From Lunularia cruciata (lineage: Eukaryota; Streptophyta; Marchantiopsida; Lunulariales; Lunulariaceae): a stretch of DNA of 64,000 nucleotides. Where the stretch lies: positions 48,896,552-48,960,551 of the forward strand of contig OX419756.1 in NCBI GenBank assembly GCA_948567375.1, read 5' to 3'. Of this stretch, positions 35,250 through 47,224 are shown piece by piece. Every line of letters starts with the position of its first letter. The first letter of the stretch is position 1. The translations under genes were made by a program, and so were the position numbers. A model generated the notes under the pieces. That model ran no database searches, had not been told where the DNA came from, and was given only the letters and a program-made list of their open reading frames with translations.

Positions 35250-36700
35250 TTCTAAATCAGTGTCCTCTATAAATTTCTCTTCTTGTTCTTCTTAGATCTC
35301 GCTTCTATTTATCAAGAAGTTGTGCAATATGATACATGCACTAAACATTGTAAAAATAGTAATTTCTCCTTGTATGATTCATTTTCACTCTTATCTTGCA
35401 TGGAGAATACTACTTAGCTTTAAGAATCTCAATACAATGTTCATTAAGGACATGAGTTTGAGCTGCACAATGGTTGAAATCACATTTATCCTAAGTTGGA
35501 GCTTTCTTGAAAGAAGGAACCATGTGGCTCATTGGAACATATCTCAAATCCCATAGCACATATTAATTGCACTCAAACAAATTGAAGATCCTCTATGATT
35601 TAAATCCAACCAAAGTGGAGACTCTTTTAAACATGTCATGTCATGACATGAACCTTGCATCCCTACAATGCAAAAACACACAACACTTTATTGAGAATAA
35701 TACACAAACACACACAACACTCTAGTGAGAATAATACAAAAACATACAACACTTTAATGAGACTAAGCTGAACCTTTTAATTTTAAATGCAACACTAAGC
35801 TTTAGCTAAAAACCTTCTTGAGACCTTTACCTCCAACAAAATGGATAATTATACTCTTGTTTTCATAGATAATAGATCATTTAGTAAGTAAGATACTTTC
35901 TTGTTGGAATATATAATATATTGATAGTGTGCCTATGTGCAAAAGGAAACAATATACAATCAACTAATCTTACACACCTCTCGGAAATCCCTTTTGTGCA
36001 AAGACACTCTAAATCCTAGTTCTCTATTCCATCCCAAACCATTAAACTTCCTTATCTGCAATAGACAAAATTGACTCTATAACACTATTTGTAAATAATG
36101 AGGTGGAGCCTACACTAATACCCCATAGATTTCTTGGGCCACACAAACTTCCTTATCCGCAATAGACAAAATTGACTTTATAACACTATTTGTAAATAAT
36201 GAGGTGGAGCCTACACTAATACCCCATAGATTTCTTGGGCCACACAAACACCATTCACGTCGTGGCCAAATCTATCCAAAGCAAAATAGATGGTTGGTTT
36301 CTTCCCCATCCTTCTTGGTAAATACCTCATGATCTTTGAAGAGATCCACTAAAGCAAAGAATGAATCATAATCCATCCTAGTCAGTTGTTTGAATGCAAG
36401 CGAATAAAGAGCATGGAAAAATGTTTTGGTTAGTTTTGAACAATGTGCAATATGATTTCTCTCTTTCAAATTAAATACCGTATGTATGAACTCTTACCAC
36501 CTCTTGAGTTTATCCATATCATCCTCATCATTTTGCTGAACTCCTTTAAATCCGAGGAATGCTCAACAGAATCCCACTCAATTCAGAATATCAACGATTC
36601 TGTATCCTAAGAATCTGACATTTCATCCTCATCCTCTGAAATTTTGTTTAGTGCACAAGCATACTTCTTGATTTCTTTCCGTGTCACTTTACGTGCACTA
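35250..36700 (-). mobile_element. PIF/Harbinger-like DNA transposon relic
   Basis: A minus-strand frame 36469-36272 contains LTRMDYDSFFALVDLFKDHE followed by VFTKKDGEETN. It resembles the N-terminal part of plant and fungal Harbinger transposases (M...SF..L...L..H.VF...G.K). A second piece at about 35560-35290 (HVLNEHCIEILKAK, then KIRVKMNHTRRNYYFYNV, then CMYHIAQLLD) resembles the conserved end, in which NV.ER.FG.LK.R precedes a CC.LHNF motif. Many stops and a 101-bp internal tandem duplication show it is dead. Terminal inverted repeats were not found, so the boundaries are guesses. Confidence 0.45.
36044..36245. repeat. 101-bp tandem duplication, two near-identical copies
   Basis: AAACTTCCTTATC at 36044 recurs at 36145, and the copies differ at only a few positions through to GGGCCACACAAAC. 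It lies inside the transposase relic and is much younger than the surrounding decay. Confidence 0.9.
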
Positions 36701-36789
36701 AGTCAATAAGTCAAGGCATATTTCCAGACAAATCCATTCTTCACATACAAGTATTCTTTTTCCTTTCTCTTTCCACCCTGATCTTCATT

Positions 36790-38130
36790 TTCTGCCCATG
36801 GATTCAATACTCTATTTGCCCTCAATGCACATTTTAGAGAACCGGATTTGCAGGCTGGACCTTGAGGTTTTCAGGTAAGACATTTGTCAAACATCGCTGA
36901 CTAGATCTCTTGGGTTCGCAATCTGACACCTACCATACATTTCATATTCTATTCTCATGACACTAATAAAAATTTAGGAAAAACCCCCCCTATAAAGAAC
37001 CCCATAAGCAATGTACGGGGGTAACATTTTCATACCCTGTAAAGGTTTACAATAACGAGGCACCTCTCGTAACACTATCCGGGTACCATCCGCACCCCAA
37101 CCGTAAAGGTTGGCCGCATAGCGTTTTGGATATATATCCAAAACAGGTGAAATCATACCTAACGCAAATGGAAGGAAGTGTTTGCCCTTTGTACTCTCTA
37201 CATGCAGGAGCATTTTCATGAAAAAGGCAGCGGATTCAAGGATTTACGGAGTGCAGTGAAGCCTCTCGTCTTTCTAGCGAGAGATGTGAACATCGAGATG
37301 TCGAATGCAACGTGGTCCATGAGTAGGAATCGATCAGTTTCTGCAAAGCAGGTACACTACTTTGGACGGATTTCACATCCTGATCAGCAGATTTTGAGTC
37401 GTATCTATCACTCAATGATATGAATGAATCAACCAGAAGAAGTAAGCGTGTTTATGCGCATAGTCACATTGATTCAAGACGAAAGAACAAAGACAATCTC
37501 GCAGCGTTTGAAGGAGAGAATGTCATAAAAGCTTTTGTACAAACTATGTACCCTGTAGCAAGAGGTCTTTCTCCATCATCATGACGTACAGTTCTCCACA
37601 CCCCACGATTCATTCATGACTGTTGATTCAGTCGTGCGCAGGTCTTTGTTGAAGCCGTTTCCAATGGCAAACTTATTCTATGTCATCCTCAAAAGTGGAG
37701 CTGCATCAGTCACAGTTCTGGAAAGTCTTATGATGAAGAACCGGAAGAACTGACTCAAGTTCCCAGGATAATCAAGATTTTTCTTAGGGGTGAAGTCTTA
37801 TCATCTACCAAAACGGTAGCCCTTCAAATTTATGGCTATTGATGTCGCTAACGTTGAGGAAATCCAAGAGTTTGGTGGTCTTGAAAAGCAGTTGACTGGT
37901 TATCTGTACAGTATACCTCCTTACACAGTGGTGGGGGGAAACCTTGTAAATCTCGTAGCTAGTGATATTCAGAGATCTCGGCAGTCCTCAGTTTCTTATA
38001 TAACCAATCTTTTAAATTTAGGTCCTTCATGTATGCACTTGATTTTGGTTTTAAGTGTTTTGGGAGACAATTACTTTTCGGTTCCCTCTCTTACGAAATT
38101 TTACTATCTAAATTTCAACTAAATATCTAA
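36790..38130. other. GC-balanced segment with unassigned open frames
   Basis: Composition is like the gene islands, not the flanking TE DNA. Plus-strand frames at 37187-37351 (MQEHFHEKGSGFKDLRSAVK, ending at a CAG|GTAC donor-like site) and 37832-38122 (MAIDVANVEEIQEFGGLEKQ) could be exons of an unrecognised or broken gene. No domain is evident, and I could not link them with consistent splicing. A 20-bp perfect palindrome, TTTTGGATATATATCCAAAA, lies at 37124-37143. Confidence 0.3.
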
Positions 38131-40286
38131 ATCAAAGGGACTTTTAAAAAACAGTTTCAATCTTTTGAAGTAGTATGATAAGATGATTTCCATTCAAAAC
38201 ACCTTCTCTTTCCAGCTTGAGGCATACATGACGTTAAAATTAATGTAACTAGTGAGAACAACACATCAATGTTAGTCGTCTTTGAATTTCTTATAATATT
38301 GGAAAATTTTAATGTATAGGGAAAATAATTATTTTTTTATTCAAGTGAGATTATAGAAAGTAGGTAGTAATTGAAAAATAAAACTAATAACAAGTAAGTT
38401 TATTTCTTGATATCGAATGAAAGCCAGTTAGTTGCTAAGTAGGTTAGCTAAGTTATTGAGCAGGTTAGACATTACTGATTGGCTCGGCTTACTTAGTCAA
38501 GTAAAGTAGAAAATTAAATCAGTTACGTAAAGCAGAGACTTAAATGACTTCTCCCATTAAGTTCTCAGAAGATTACCTCAATGCTAGATAATTAAATAAG
38601 TGTCTTCAACAAAGTTACTAACTTGATTAGTGATCTCATTCACATTCTACTGGTATAATAAAATCTTTATTGTTTGACATGATACTATCTATGCCCATAC
38701 TTGATTTAACTTCCTATAGTAATTGAAGTAGTGAAAATCATTCTTCAAATTTTCTAGATCTATATGGAAATTTCAAGTATCTTCAATGTTCATTGAGAAA
38801 TCTCTATCATTAATCTCTAATTTAGAAATTCTTGGTAATTTAAAGAATCCATTTTATGCTATCCAATTATTAATAATTATAAAGAAACTTTGGTAGTGTA
38901 ATTAAAATTCATCAATTATAAGAAAATAAAGTTTGATCAGAAATTATCAATATACACCTAAAATATTCAAACATTCAGTACAATTCAGCATAAGTTAAAT
39001 TTGCTATGTTATGAAACTAAAAATTCCTCTTTTGAGTAAGTGAAAATAGAAAAAAAATCATATACATTAAAATTATTTAAATTTCAAAGTTTTAATAAAG
39101 AATTAAAATACTATTCTATGTTTATTTAACAAGTGAAAGATCATGCATAGAATAAGAACTTCCAAGTATTTAAAAGGGAAATTTAGCATATCTTAGACAT
39201 ATATCATTTAAGTATATGCTTGATTTCTTGTTTAGGTATAGATCAGGGGGAAGAGAAACAAGTAATCTACAATATATTTTATAAATAAGAGAGGAATTCA
39301 ACATTTTTACAATATGATCTTTGTACCACGGTTACATAATTACCTAAAACTATATATATATAAGATATTTCATTTTATTTTTAATACTTAATAATTTTAT
39401 TTTAAATATAATTTTAGAAGATAATATTCTGGTTTTTCATTATTATTGGTAAGGACTAAACTATAAAATTTACTTACTTCAAGAAATAAAATAAATAGTG
39501 ATACCATTACCATATAAAGATTACACCCTAAAACTTGAATAATCTATAAATTTGAAACTTGCATTTAATTCAATTTAAGCTTTGGTTATTAAAGTTTAGA
39601 TAGTCTAAGAAAAAACTTGAATTAAGTTTATTCTAAGCTTTGAGTATTAATTCAGATATAGTGATTCAAACTTAGAAATTTTAACATAAAAAGTTTTGCA
39701 ACTTAGATTACAATGTAAACTTGGTATGTATGATCTTATCTAATAAAATCTCTTATGGTATATTTGGTACCAAACACCAAACAAAGACTCATGATTCAAA
39801 ATCATGAACTGCTAAATCTATCTAAAGCTTATGGGTTGAAATTAGACACGATAGGACAAAAGCAATGACAAGGAGAAAAAAGGGTGTGCGCAACAAAAAG
39901 GAATTTCAAAGTTCTTATGTGTACACTAAGTTATAAATTATAATAAATAAATGATTCTCTTCATCTTCTAATTTTAATTTATTGGTGCCCAAATTGAAAG
40001 TTGAAAGTCGTGGAGAATTTCATTCTTAAGTGGAAACTAAGTTATAAGTTATAATAAATAGATGACAAATAAATGGTGAATTTTGTAGGAAGATATGAAT
40101 GACTACATAATAAATTTAGACTTTTAAGAATTTGGAGTGATTACTTTAGTATGAAAGATATGCAAGTACTGAGAATTTTTGTTTTTAATCTCTTTTTTTT
40201 ATACCTTAGTTCTATTGGAACTTCATTTGTACATTATGAATATATGAAATAGAAACGACTTCTTTTAAGGGTTAAGAGAGTTAGCA
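38131..40286. other. AT-rich gene-free DNA
   Basis: Very AT-rich with no gene or recognised element. Confidence 0.55.
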
Positions 40287-40719
40287 TGTAAAAGACCAAA
40301 TCCGAGGAGAGAAATAGGAGAATGGAAACTCACCTTTGGACACTTGAATGAGGGAAAACTCCGAATGCCTAGCATGAGCTTTGGCTTTGGTATTTATAGG
40401 TAGCATACAAGGCCCTTGAGAAGCTTCCTCAAGCCGCTTTCTTAGAGTGCAAGCCAAGTTAACTAGGAAGCTTTCTCAAGAAGCTTCCTTCTAGAAGCCG
40501 CCTACTTGGCGTGCAAGCTAAGCTAGTTGGAAGCTTCTAGAAGTTTCCTTCTAGAAGCTACTTACTTAAGGTGCAAGCTAAGCTAATCGGGAAGCTTCCC
40601 AAGAAGCTTCCTAGATACTTCCGGAATAGTCTAGGCTACTTTGTCTTATGTGCTACTTCGTAAGCCCGACTTACTTCGTAAGCCCGACTAACTTTGTCGC
40701 TAAACTCCATATTGTTACA
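40287..40719 (-). mobile_element. F2-family solo LTR
   Basis: 433 bp; on the minus strand it runs TGTAACAATATGGAG to CTTTTACA. Flanks TAGCA (40282-40286) and GAGCA (40720-40724) match at 4 of 5 bases, a likely aged target-site duplication. It retains the TATA box CCTATAAATACC and heat-shock-element clusters at 40472-40500 and 40529-40558. No F2 internal sequence adjoins it. Confidence 0.85.
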
Positions 40720-41078
40720 GAGCATTTACTCATATAAAATTGGATATTTGAGTAATGCTTTTGCAAGTATGAGGAGATATAAGATAGAGATTGCATATTG
40801 CAATCATTATTTTAATGTTAGTTATGGCTTTACTTTTACACATGATGCCTTTTAGAGAGGTCCAATATATACCATAATGTGGCATAGATCATTTGCCTCA
40901 AAAGGGTTAAAAGCTCATATAGAAAAGATCCATAAGTACTATGATTGAACCATGTGAGATGTTCTTTTGAGGAAAAAAAATACATGATATCATTGACATT
41001 TAGGTTAACATGCACTATGTTGATTGCCTTGTTGATCTTTTTGAGAATATTGGCCAAGTCATAGATATGGTTAGCATC

Positions 41079-41514
41079 TGTAATAAGACAAAATTAGCAA
41101 AAGAGTTAGTCAGAGCAAATGAGTTAGTAGGATCAACTAATTATAGCAAAAAAGAAGTCAAACTAGCATAATGTTAAGAATATTAAGAATATTCTAAAAA
41201 TATCTAAGAAACTTCTTGGCAAAAAACTTTTATAAACTTTTGAAGGTTTGAATAGCTTATATGCCAAGTATACAAGCTAAGCTAGCTATTTAGCTAGCTT
41301 AGCTTGTAGCCAAGTAGACGGCTAGCTTGGCTTCCACTCCAAGAAAGGTGGCTTCTAGAAGTAACCTTCCTTGGAAAATTTGTACTAGTTTTGTACTTAA
41401 CTTCACTATTAATACCAAAGTCCAAGCTACTACTAGGCATTTGGATTTTTGCTCAAGCAAGAGTTTCCATTGTGATCTTCTATTCTCCTATTCCTCTCCT
41501 TGGTTTCTACCACA
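41079..41514 (+). mobile_element. Diverged F2-like LTR
   Basis: Starts TGTAATAAGACAAA and ends CTACCACA. It shares the F2 LTR order (GGCTTCTAGAAG, CTAGGCATTTGG, CAATGTGATC-like, TCTCCT..CTCTCC) but is more diverged and has fewer heat-shock-type motifs. No clear target-site duplication. It is probably an older or related subfamily. Confidence 0.6.
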
Positions 41515-41559
41515 TCCCAAGAAAGTTGTATTTTAGGGCTATTTGAGACTAGTTTTCCA

Positions 41560-44500
41560 TATTTATGCTTATTTTATAGGCTTCTTCATGCACTCAATGA
41601 TGACACTAGATAGGTTTTTTTGCTTACCTCTTGATCTATTTTGGCATGTGATCCTTGGATGAGTTAGCATGGTTCTTATTCTCTTACTCCAATGATGGTG
41701 TCCTTGTTATATTAGAAGGGAGGTATATAGGGCACAGAGAAGTAGCTATTAGATTTTTTAGATTTTGAGGTATGAATTAGGCTATCATACAAGGAGTTCT
41801 ATCCATGCTATATGTTTTAGGAGATAGTTTTAGCAACACGATACTACTTATTCTACTTGCTCACAATAGAATAGGAGCTTGGTCTAGCTAAAGAGTATTG
41901 TAGAGTAACACAAGCCCTGCACTCTTTGTCTATGCCCAATTTCATTGATGACATTGTCTCCTTCCTAGGCCTATACATCCTCTACAAGGAGAAGTAGTAT
42001 TATTATGTCTTGGAGTATAAACTCAAGGAGCTATTATATCTTGATAGATCTCTTTTTCCACATCTATTATGCATAGCTCTACATGTCTACTCAAGAGGCT
42101 GTTCAAGGACATCTTATGAGCATCTTAAAGATTACTTCCAAGTAAATGATTCCTCTAATGGTTTTATAGAGTTGTTTTAGGTAGTTGTAGCAATATTGAG
42201 GATGTAGATTACTATATATCAATTAGTCATGTACTAGTCGCTAGTCAACTTCTCTTGATGAGAAGGACACATGTGGCATTAGATTGATTGCTATTGGGAA
42301 TGTCTTCTTAAATCTTGTTGCATGTACCATCATCTTTGAACATAGTTCTCATTTCCAACACCTTAATCCACATTAATTTGATGTTCCTAAAATTTACAGA
42401 GCATGAGACTGTGTTTCTTGGCACTAGAGCACTCTTGGATATCTATCCTGATTAGGTTGTCTTATATGTAGATGTTGAGAATACTTTCAATAGAATATCA
42501 TAAGCATCTCTCTGTAGAAAGCTTTAAGATGCTAGTGAATCCTAGGTAAATTTAATTATTTTGGGATGATCCTTCTAAAGTTCAACTTCTCTTGACTAGC
42601 AATATAACTTCTTACAAGTTGTTACAACTTGTTAGTGAAAAATAAGAAGATCCTTTAAGTGTATCACTATTTGCCATGACTCATCTTTAGCTCTCTTGCT
42701 TATTACTTTGGCAATGTTAGGTTGTTTAATTATCTCCTTGGTAAACAATACACACGTTGTGTGCCTTATAAACTAGATTAGGCAAGCCTTTGACCACTTG
42801 ACTACTGAGCTTCATCTTGTAAGCTTGATTATCAAGGTATAAAAGTGTTGTGCATAATCCCTTATAGGTATTCCTCCTCACCTCTACCTTCCAAAGAAGT
42901 GATACATATCTACAAATGGCTTATGAATTCTTAGAGTGCAAACAAGGTCTAAGGATTTTATCACACTTTTTTTAAACATTGCCTTATAGAATATAACACT
43001 CATGTGTACTACCTTTATCTTTTAAAGAGTCCATAGCATTTAGTATACTCTCTTCTAGTATTGTATTGCTCATTTACTTGCTCATTTACTAACCCATCTA
43101 CTTTAAAGAATCTCCCTACTTCTTCAACCTTCATATCACATTTGAGAGCCTTTGATAGGAAGATCATGGAAGTCTTGGTGATATTACTAGACAAGGACTT
43201 TTGAGTGTGTGATAGTGGACTTGGTGCATAAAGAAACATCTCTATCAATCACGTGTGGAGGAGTAAACCTACAATCTATAGATAAGATGACACTTATCAT
43301 ATTTTTGGGTACTTGAGTACTCTTTGCACCTTTGCTTTTCTCTCATTTTGTGATTGTTAATAGGCCAATCTTGGAGATGTGTGATATCAAGATGGAGGAG
43401 GGATTCTTTTGTAGGTACTATTGGGGCATATGAGATATGCCCCCATAGTACACACAAGCATGAGATGATCTTCCACACTTTGCTTATTTGCCTTTTTATG
43501 TGACTAAAGGTTTGTAGTCTTCCTTGATGGACCAATAATTTTAGTAGTCTCTTACATTCTCTTCTATTTGCACATCCATTCCTTGTGCTACTAGGGTATG
43601 TTTTAACTCTTGCTTTGATTAGGGTGTATGCTCTTGGATTCTAGCTTGACCTTATAGTAGTGTATTTCAACTTGCACTAGCTACTTTCTCTACAATAACA
43701 AGAGTATAGACTCAATAATAGTACATTCTGACTTGCATTGGTTCCAACCTATTGATCTTGTAAAGCTAAAGAAGTCTCCTTGGACTTGGACCCTTTGGTC
43801 AAGTGTATTGCTTTGGTTGGCTCTCTCCTCTATTGCTCTCTCCTCTATTGCACGTGTGGCACTCAATGATGCTTTTTATATATTGATGAGGTTCCATCTA
43901 TGTTTATTCACTATATTTGTATATTCATTAGTTAATTTGTGAGTGAGTTATTACTTTAGATCTAGTAAAAGTCCATATGATTTTTTATCCTACCGCTATT
44001 CCCATATAGATGTAGATATAGAGATATAGTGTTTTCTATTTTTATATTCATTATTTAATTTGCGAGTGAGGTATTACTTTAGATCTAATAAAATTCCATA
44101 TGATTTGTTATCCTACCATGATTTGCATTAGAGATATAGTGTTTGCCATAGCATGGGAATGTAGATCCTTCACTTAAGGAGCATTGGCATGTTTTGAAGA
44201 CAACACAAGTTAAGTTAAACTTATAGTTTACCAAAGATGATCAAGTGATAATAATCAATATTGTAATTATAGATCACTGCATGACGCAGTTGTGGAAAGC
44301 ATACTTATCCATCCCATTGGATGCTACCCAAGTGGCAAGTAGAGCAACAATAGCCAAGATATGTAAGTATAGGAGTATGCAACAAGATTGCCTCTTTATT
44401 CCTCTAACTTTAGAGCTATATTGGCATTTGATACATTTGTCCAAGATTATGCAACCGCATACCCATATACAAGTATTACTCTCTCTTTCATAGTTTATAG

Positions 44501-45095
44501 TTTACTCTAGATAGCATATGCTCCATAGATAGCTACTCCATCGGTTATTAGTGTATGCACTCCCTAGAAGAACAATCTTACTAGATAATGCTTCTTCAAA
44601 TACTCCTTTTCTTATATAGTTCTCATATCTAACTTATATAACTTTAAGATCTTAGGTCGATTATTAGTGTATGCAATCCGTAAAAGGACAATACTACTAG
44701 ATAATGCTTCTTCAAATACTCATTTTCTTATATAGTTCTAATATCTAACTTATATAACTTGAATATCTTAGGTGCAGTAGTGCAGATTTCTCATATAGAC
44801 TCTATTGGGGCTTAGCTCCATTTTACCTCTCTTTTTTTTCTCTCCATTGTACGGTTTGATGGGGTCTTCCCATCCTTCGTGTTTTCTACGCGGTCTCCTT
44901 CTCTTATAACTTTAAGATCTTAGGTGGAGTAAGACAATTTTCTGCTTATGATGTTACTGGAATCTAACCCCATTTAAGTTGACCCCATTTACAGATGTTA
45001 TTGGAGTTGAACTCATTTACCAACTAGGTTTTATCTTTGTACGGCTTGATGGATCTTCCCCTCGTTCTTGCTTTCCTATGTGGATCGCCTTTCTC
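41560..45095 (+). mobile_element. Degraded LINE-like element, copy L3
   Basis: Plus orientation. RT-type segments near 42255-42500 (EKDTCGIRLIAIGN; then a DVENTFNRIS-like piece) line up with L1 and L2. The C-terminal part at 44245-44490 has CLFIPLTLELYWHL, equivalent to FVPLALELYG of L2. A 116-bp tandem duplication in its 3' UTR (44543-44658 and the copy from 44659) is followed by an inserted tail (44761-44904). Its own diverged tail then runs from GATCTTAGGTGGAG (about 44919) to GGATCGCCTTTC (45095). Many stops. Confidence 0.55.
44761..44904 (+). mobile_element. LINE-type tail inserted as a discrete 144-bp unit (copy T5)
   Basis: Begins GAATATCTTAGGTGC, ends GGTCTCCTTCTC, and is flanked by perfect 8-bp duplications TATAACTT (44753-44760, 44905-44912). 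It landed within the 3' UTR of copy L3, just before that copy's own tail. Its 5' end coincides with that of the copy at 3717. Confidence 0.8.
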
Positions 45096-45738
45096 CAATC
45101 TAAAGCTCTTGATAGCTTTCGTTATTAGATGCTTGCCGATAAGCATGATGATGGTAAGTGATCATCTTTGTTTAATTTCCTAAGTTGCATTTGCTCTTGA
45201 AGAAGTTCAAGAGCAAATGATCTGGTAACCAATGCAAAGGGCGATTCAAGTCTACCGACGTATAATAATAATAATAACAACAACAAGGTGAGAATAGTGT
45301 CACCTTCTGGTTTCTGGTTATCTTTCTTTTGTCCATAATTTGAGGAAAGATAGATAGTAAAATAATGACAACCGCCGCCAAACTTTGCTCGTTTCTTGAC
45401 TAAAGAACATGCGGAAATTCAGTTACAGCTTGAGCAAGAACGTTTCTGCGCATTCATTCGATGACCACGACGGAACATGACACTCCCAGCTGAGGCTAGT
45501 TCCGGTCATGATTGGTGACTGCCCCGGTGTTGTTTCTCTTTTCTTGTTTCAGTTACCCATCGCAGACAAACCCACTCTGAACGAAGGCGATAATGTTTTC
45601 AGTTTTCGAAACCTCCCGAAACATCGGAATCACAAAGCGGCTGTCCATTTCAACTTGAAATCAGATCGACAAACGCGTATTGTTCGAGGTCTGAGTCGAT
45701 TCCTTATCTATCGTTTCAATTGGAATTTGATCTCAGCC
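45096..45738. other. Upstream region of small membrane-protein gene
   Basis: Changes from AT-rich with an ATA/ACA triplet run (45260-45284) to balanced composition. The frame of the downstream gene stays open back to 45508, but that extension (rich in R, N and F) shows no conserved feature, so I treat it as 5' UTR. Confidence 0.4.
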
Positions 45739-46002
45739 ATGCCTTCTGGTGTGCTACCCGGAGTTCATCTTGTGCCGGTTCGAAAATGGCTTTCTGCGGT
45801 CATCGGGTCGATGATCCCCGCCTACATTTTCTGGGATCTGGCACGAAACCGGAAAATCTTTGGCGGAACATGTGCTGCGACGTACGCTGACAAGAACTGG
45901 GAGCAGGAGACACTCGCAAAATTCGACTCGGGCTGGCCCAGAGTGGCTGGGCCACCTTGCGTCATGAATCCTATCACACGCCAGAATGTTTCCAAGTCAT
46001 AA
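45739..46002 (+). CDS. Small single-pass membrane protein, 87 residues
   Basis: The ATG at 45739 has context CAGCCATGCC; an in-frame ATG 77 codons upstream is possible but less likely. The layout is a short N-terminus, a basic RKW, one membrane segment at residues 17-35 (LSAVIGSMIPAYIFWDLA), then RNRKIFGG, an acidic-basic middle, and a C-terminal GPPCVMNPITRQN. The compact one-membrane-helix design with a conserved-looking proline-rich end resembles small organellar (mitochondrial or plastid) accessory membrane proteins of plants. That location is inference, and I cannot name the family. No intron. It lies about 1.2 kb from the 3' end of CBSX3, which points toward it on the other strand. Confidence 0.6.
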   Translation: MPSGVLPGVHLVPVRKWLSAVIGSMIPAYIFWDLARNRKIFGGTCAATYADKNWEQETLAKFDSGWPRVAGPPCVMNPITRQNVSKS

Positions 46003-46728
46003 GCTTGTGAACCATGAGTGTTTCTAAACCCAAGAGAAGAGAGGTGCATATATCTTTACGTACAAAGAGTTTGAATGAAATGTAGGGAACATTGCAACCT
46101 CCAAACTCCCGTGTCCGACTGAGTGAAAAATGCAATTGCAATTTTCCAGACCAGAGTGTGGTCTACTCGGTCGCTGATGAGTCATTTCGTCCATGACCTG
46201 ATTCGCAATTTGCTTTACGATCAGCTTCAGGTGAGGCGATTGAATTGGGGTCGAAACCAGTATCGTAAAACGGGATCGAGAATGAGCCCGCAAAAATGTT
46301 GGTGCAACTACAGCAAGATCTGTCCTAGGATCAATTGAAGTCTGCAGGTGAAGTTGTTTGGACGACTCCACTGCCGGGAAATGGTTGAACTGGTGGTGGA
46401 AGTGAGCTTTAGTCGAGCAAACCTTTCACAATGTCTGTTCTGCAGTAGTACTGAGGCGTAACTACTTCAATTTACATTCTCATCCCACACAACTTGCAGA
46501 TTAGAAGGTGCCCGCTTGAAACAATCTCGTACAATGATCCACGGCCGCGTGTGTTCCACAACAGGAGTTGATTCTGTTCTTTGGAATCAACTCCGGTAAG
46601 ATTAAACAGACATCGTCATGGAGCACAAATGCTTGGAACATTCACGCCACTAAATGAGAAACTCTTCTATGTATCGTAATTAAGTTTGCAACTTGAACGC
46701 AGTTCAGGTATCAGAATGACTTTTATAT
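46003..46728. other. Intergenic DNA between convergent genes
   Basis: Balanced composition, probably 3' UTRs of the flanking genes. Open frames on both strands at 46024-46371 show no motif. Confidence 0.4.
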
Positions 46729-46995
46729 TTACATGAATTTTTCCGCCTTGAGCAGCATTTTGGCCTCCATTAGCATACACCTCAAAAATGGTATAGCAGA
46801 CCAATCATACGCGAGTAATCTACTCTCGATCGGATTCACAGAATTGTGGCTGCTAAAAGCCTGTTTGTCACTGTGAATGTAGCCCAGCTGCATCTGCATA
46901 TCCTCCGAGCACACCAGTAGTCCATGCACCAAAATCACAGTCGAGGATTCGTCTTTTGAGTACGTGAAGCAGAAGACAAGTTTTCTGCTTTCATC
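46729..46995 (-). other. Unassigned open frame downstream of CBSX3
   Basis: The minus-strand frame between two stops reads LDDESRKLVFCFTYSKDESS then TVILVHGLLVCSEDMQ, about 89 codons with coding-like composition. No ATG occurs before residue 39 or so, so if real it is a terminal exon. No partner exon was found, because CBSX3 occupies the upstream strand. It could equally be part of an extended 3' UTR. Confidence 0.25.
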
Positions 46996-47224
46996 GTCAA
47001 GTTAAGTGTCAACAGTGGTTCATAACTGCGTCACTCGATAGATGGTACTGTACTAGGGAGTATTTACATACGTCACATTGTAACCTCCACTTGATTTAGC
47101 TGAATACATCCCCTTAACGTCGGATGCCTTAAAACGGGCGTAAACAGAGAAGACGTAACCCCTGAGCATATATTGGTCATAGCGCCAATACAGTTGTTAC
47201 GAGAGTGAAGTAAAGGAGAGAACC

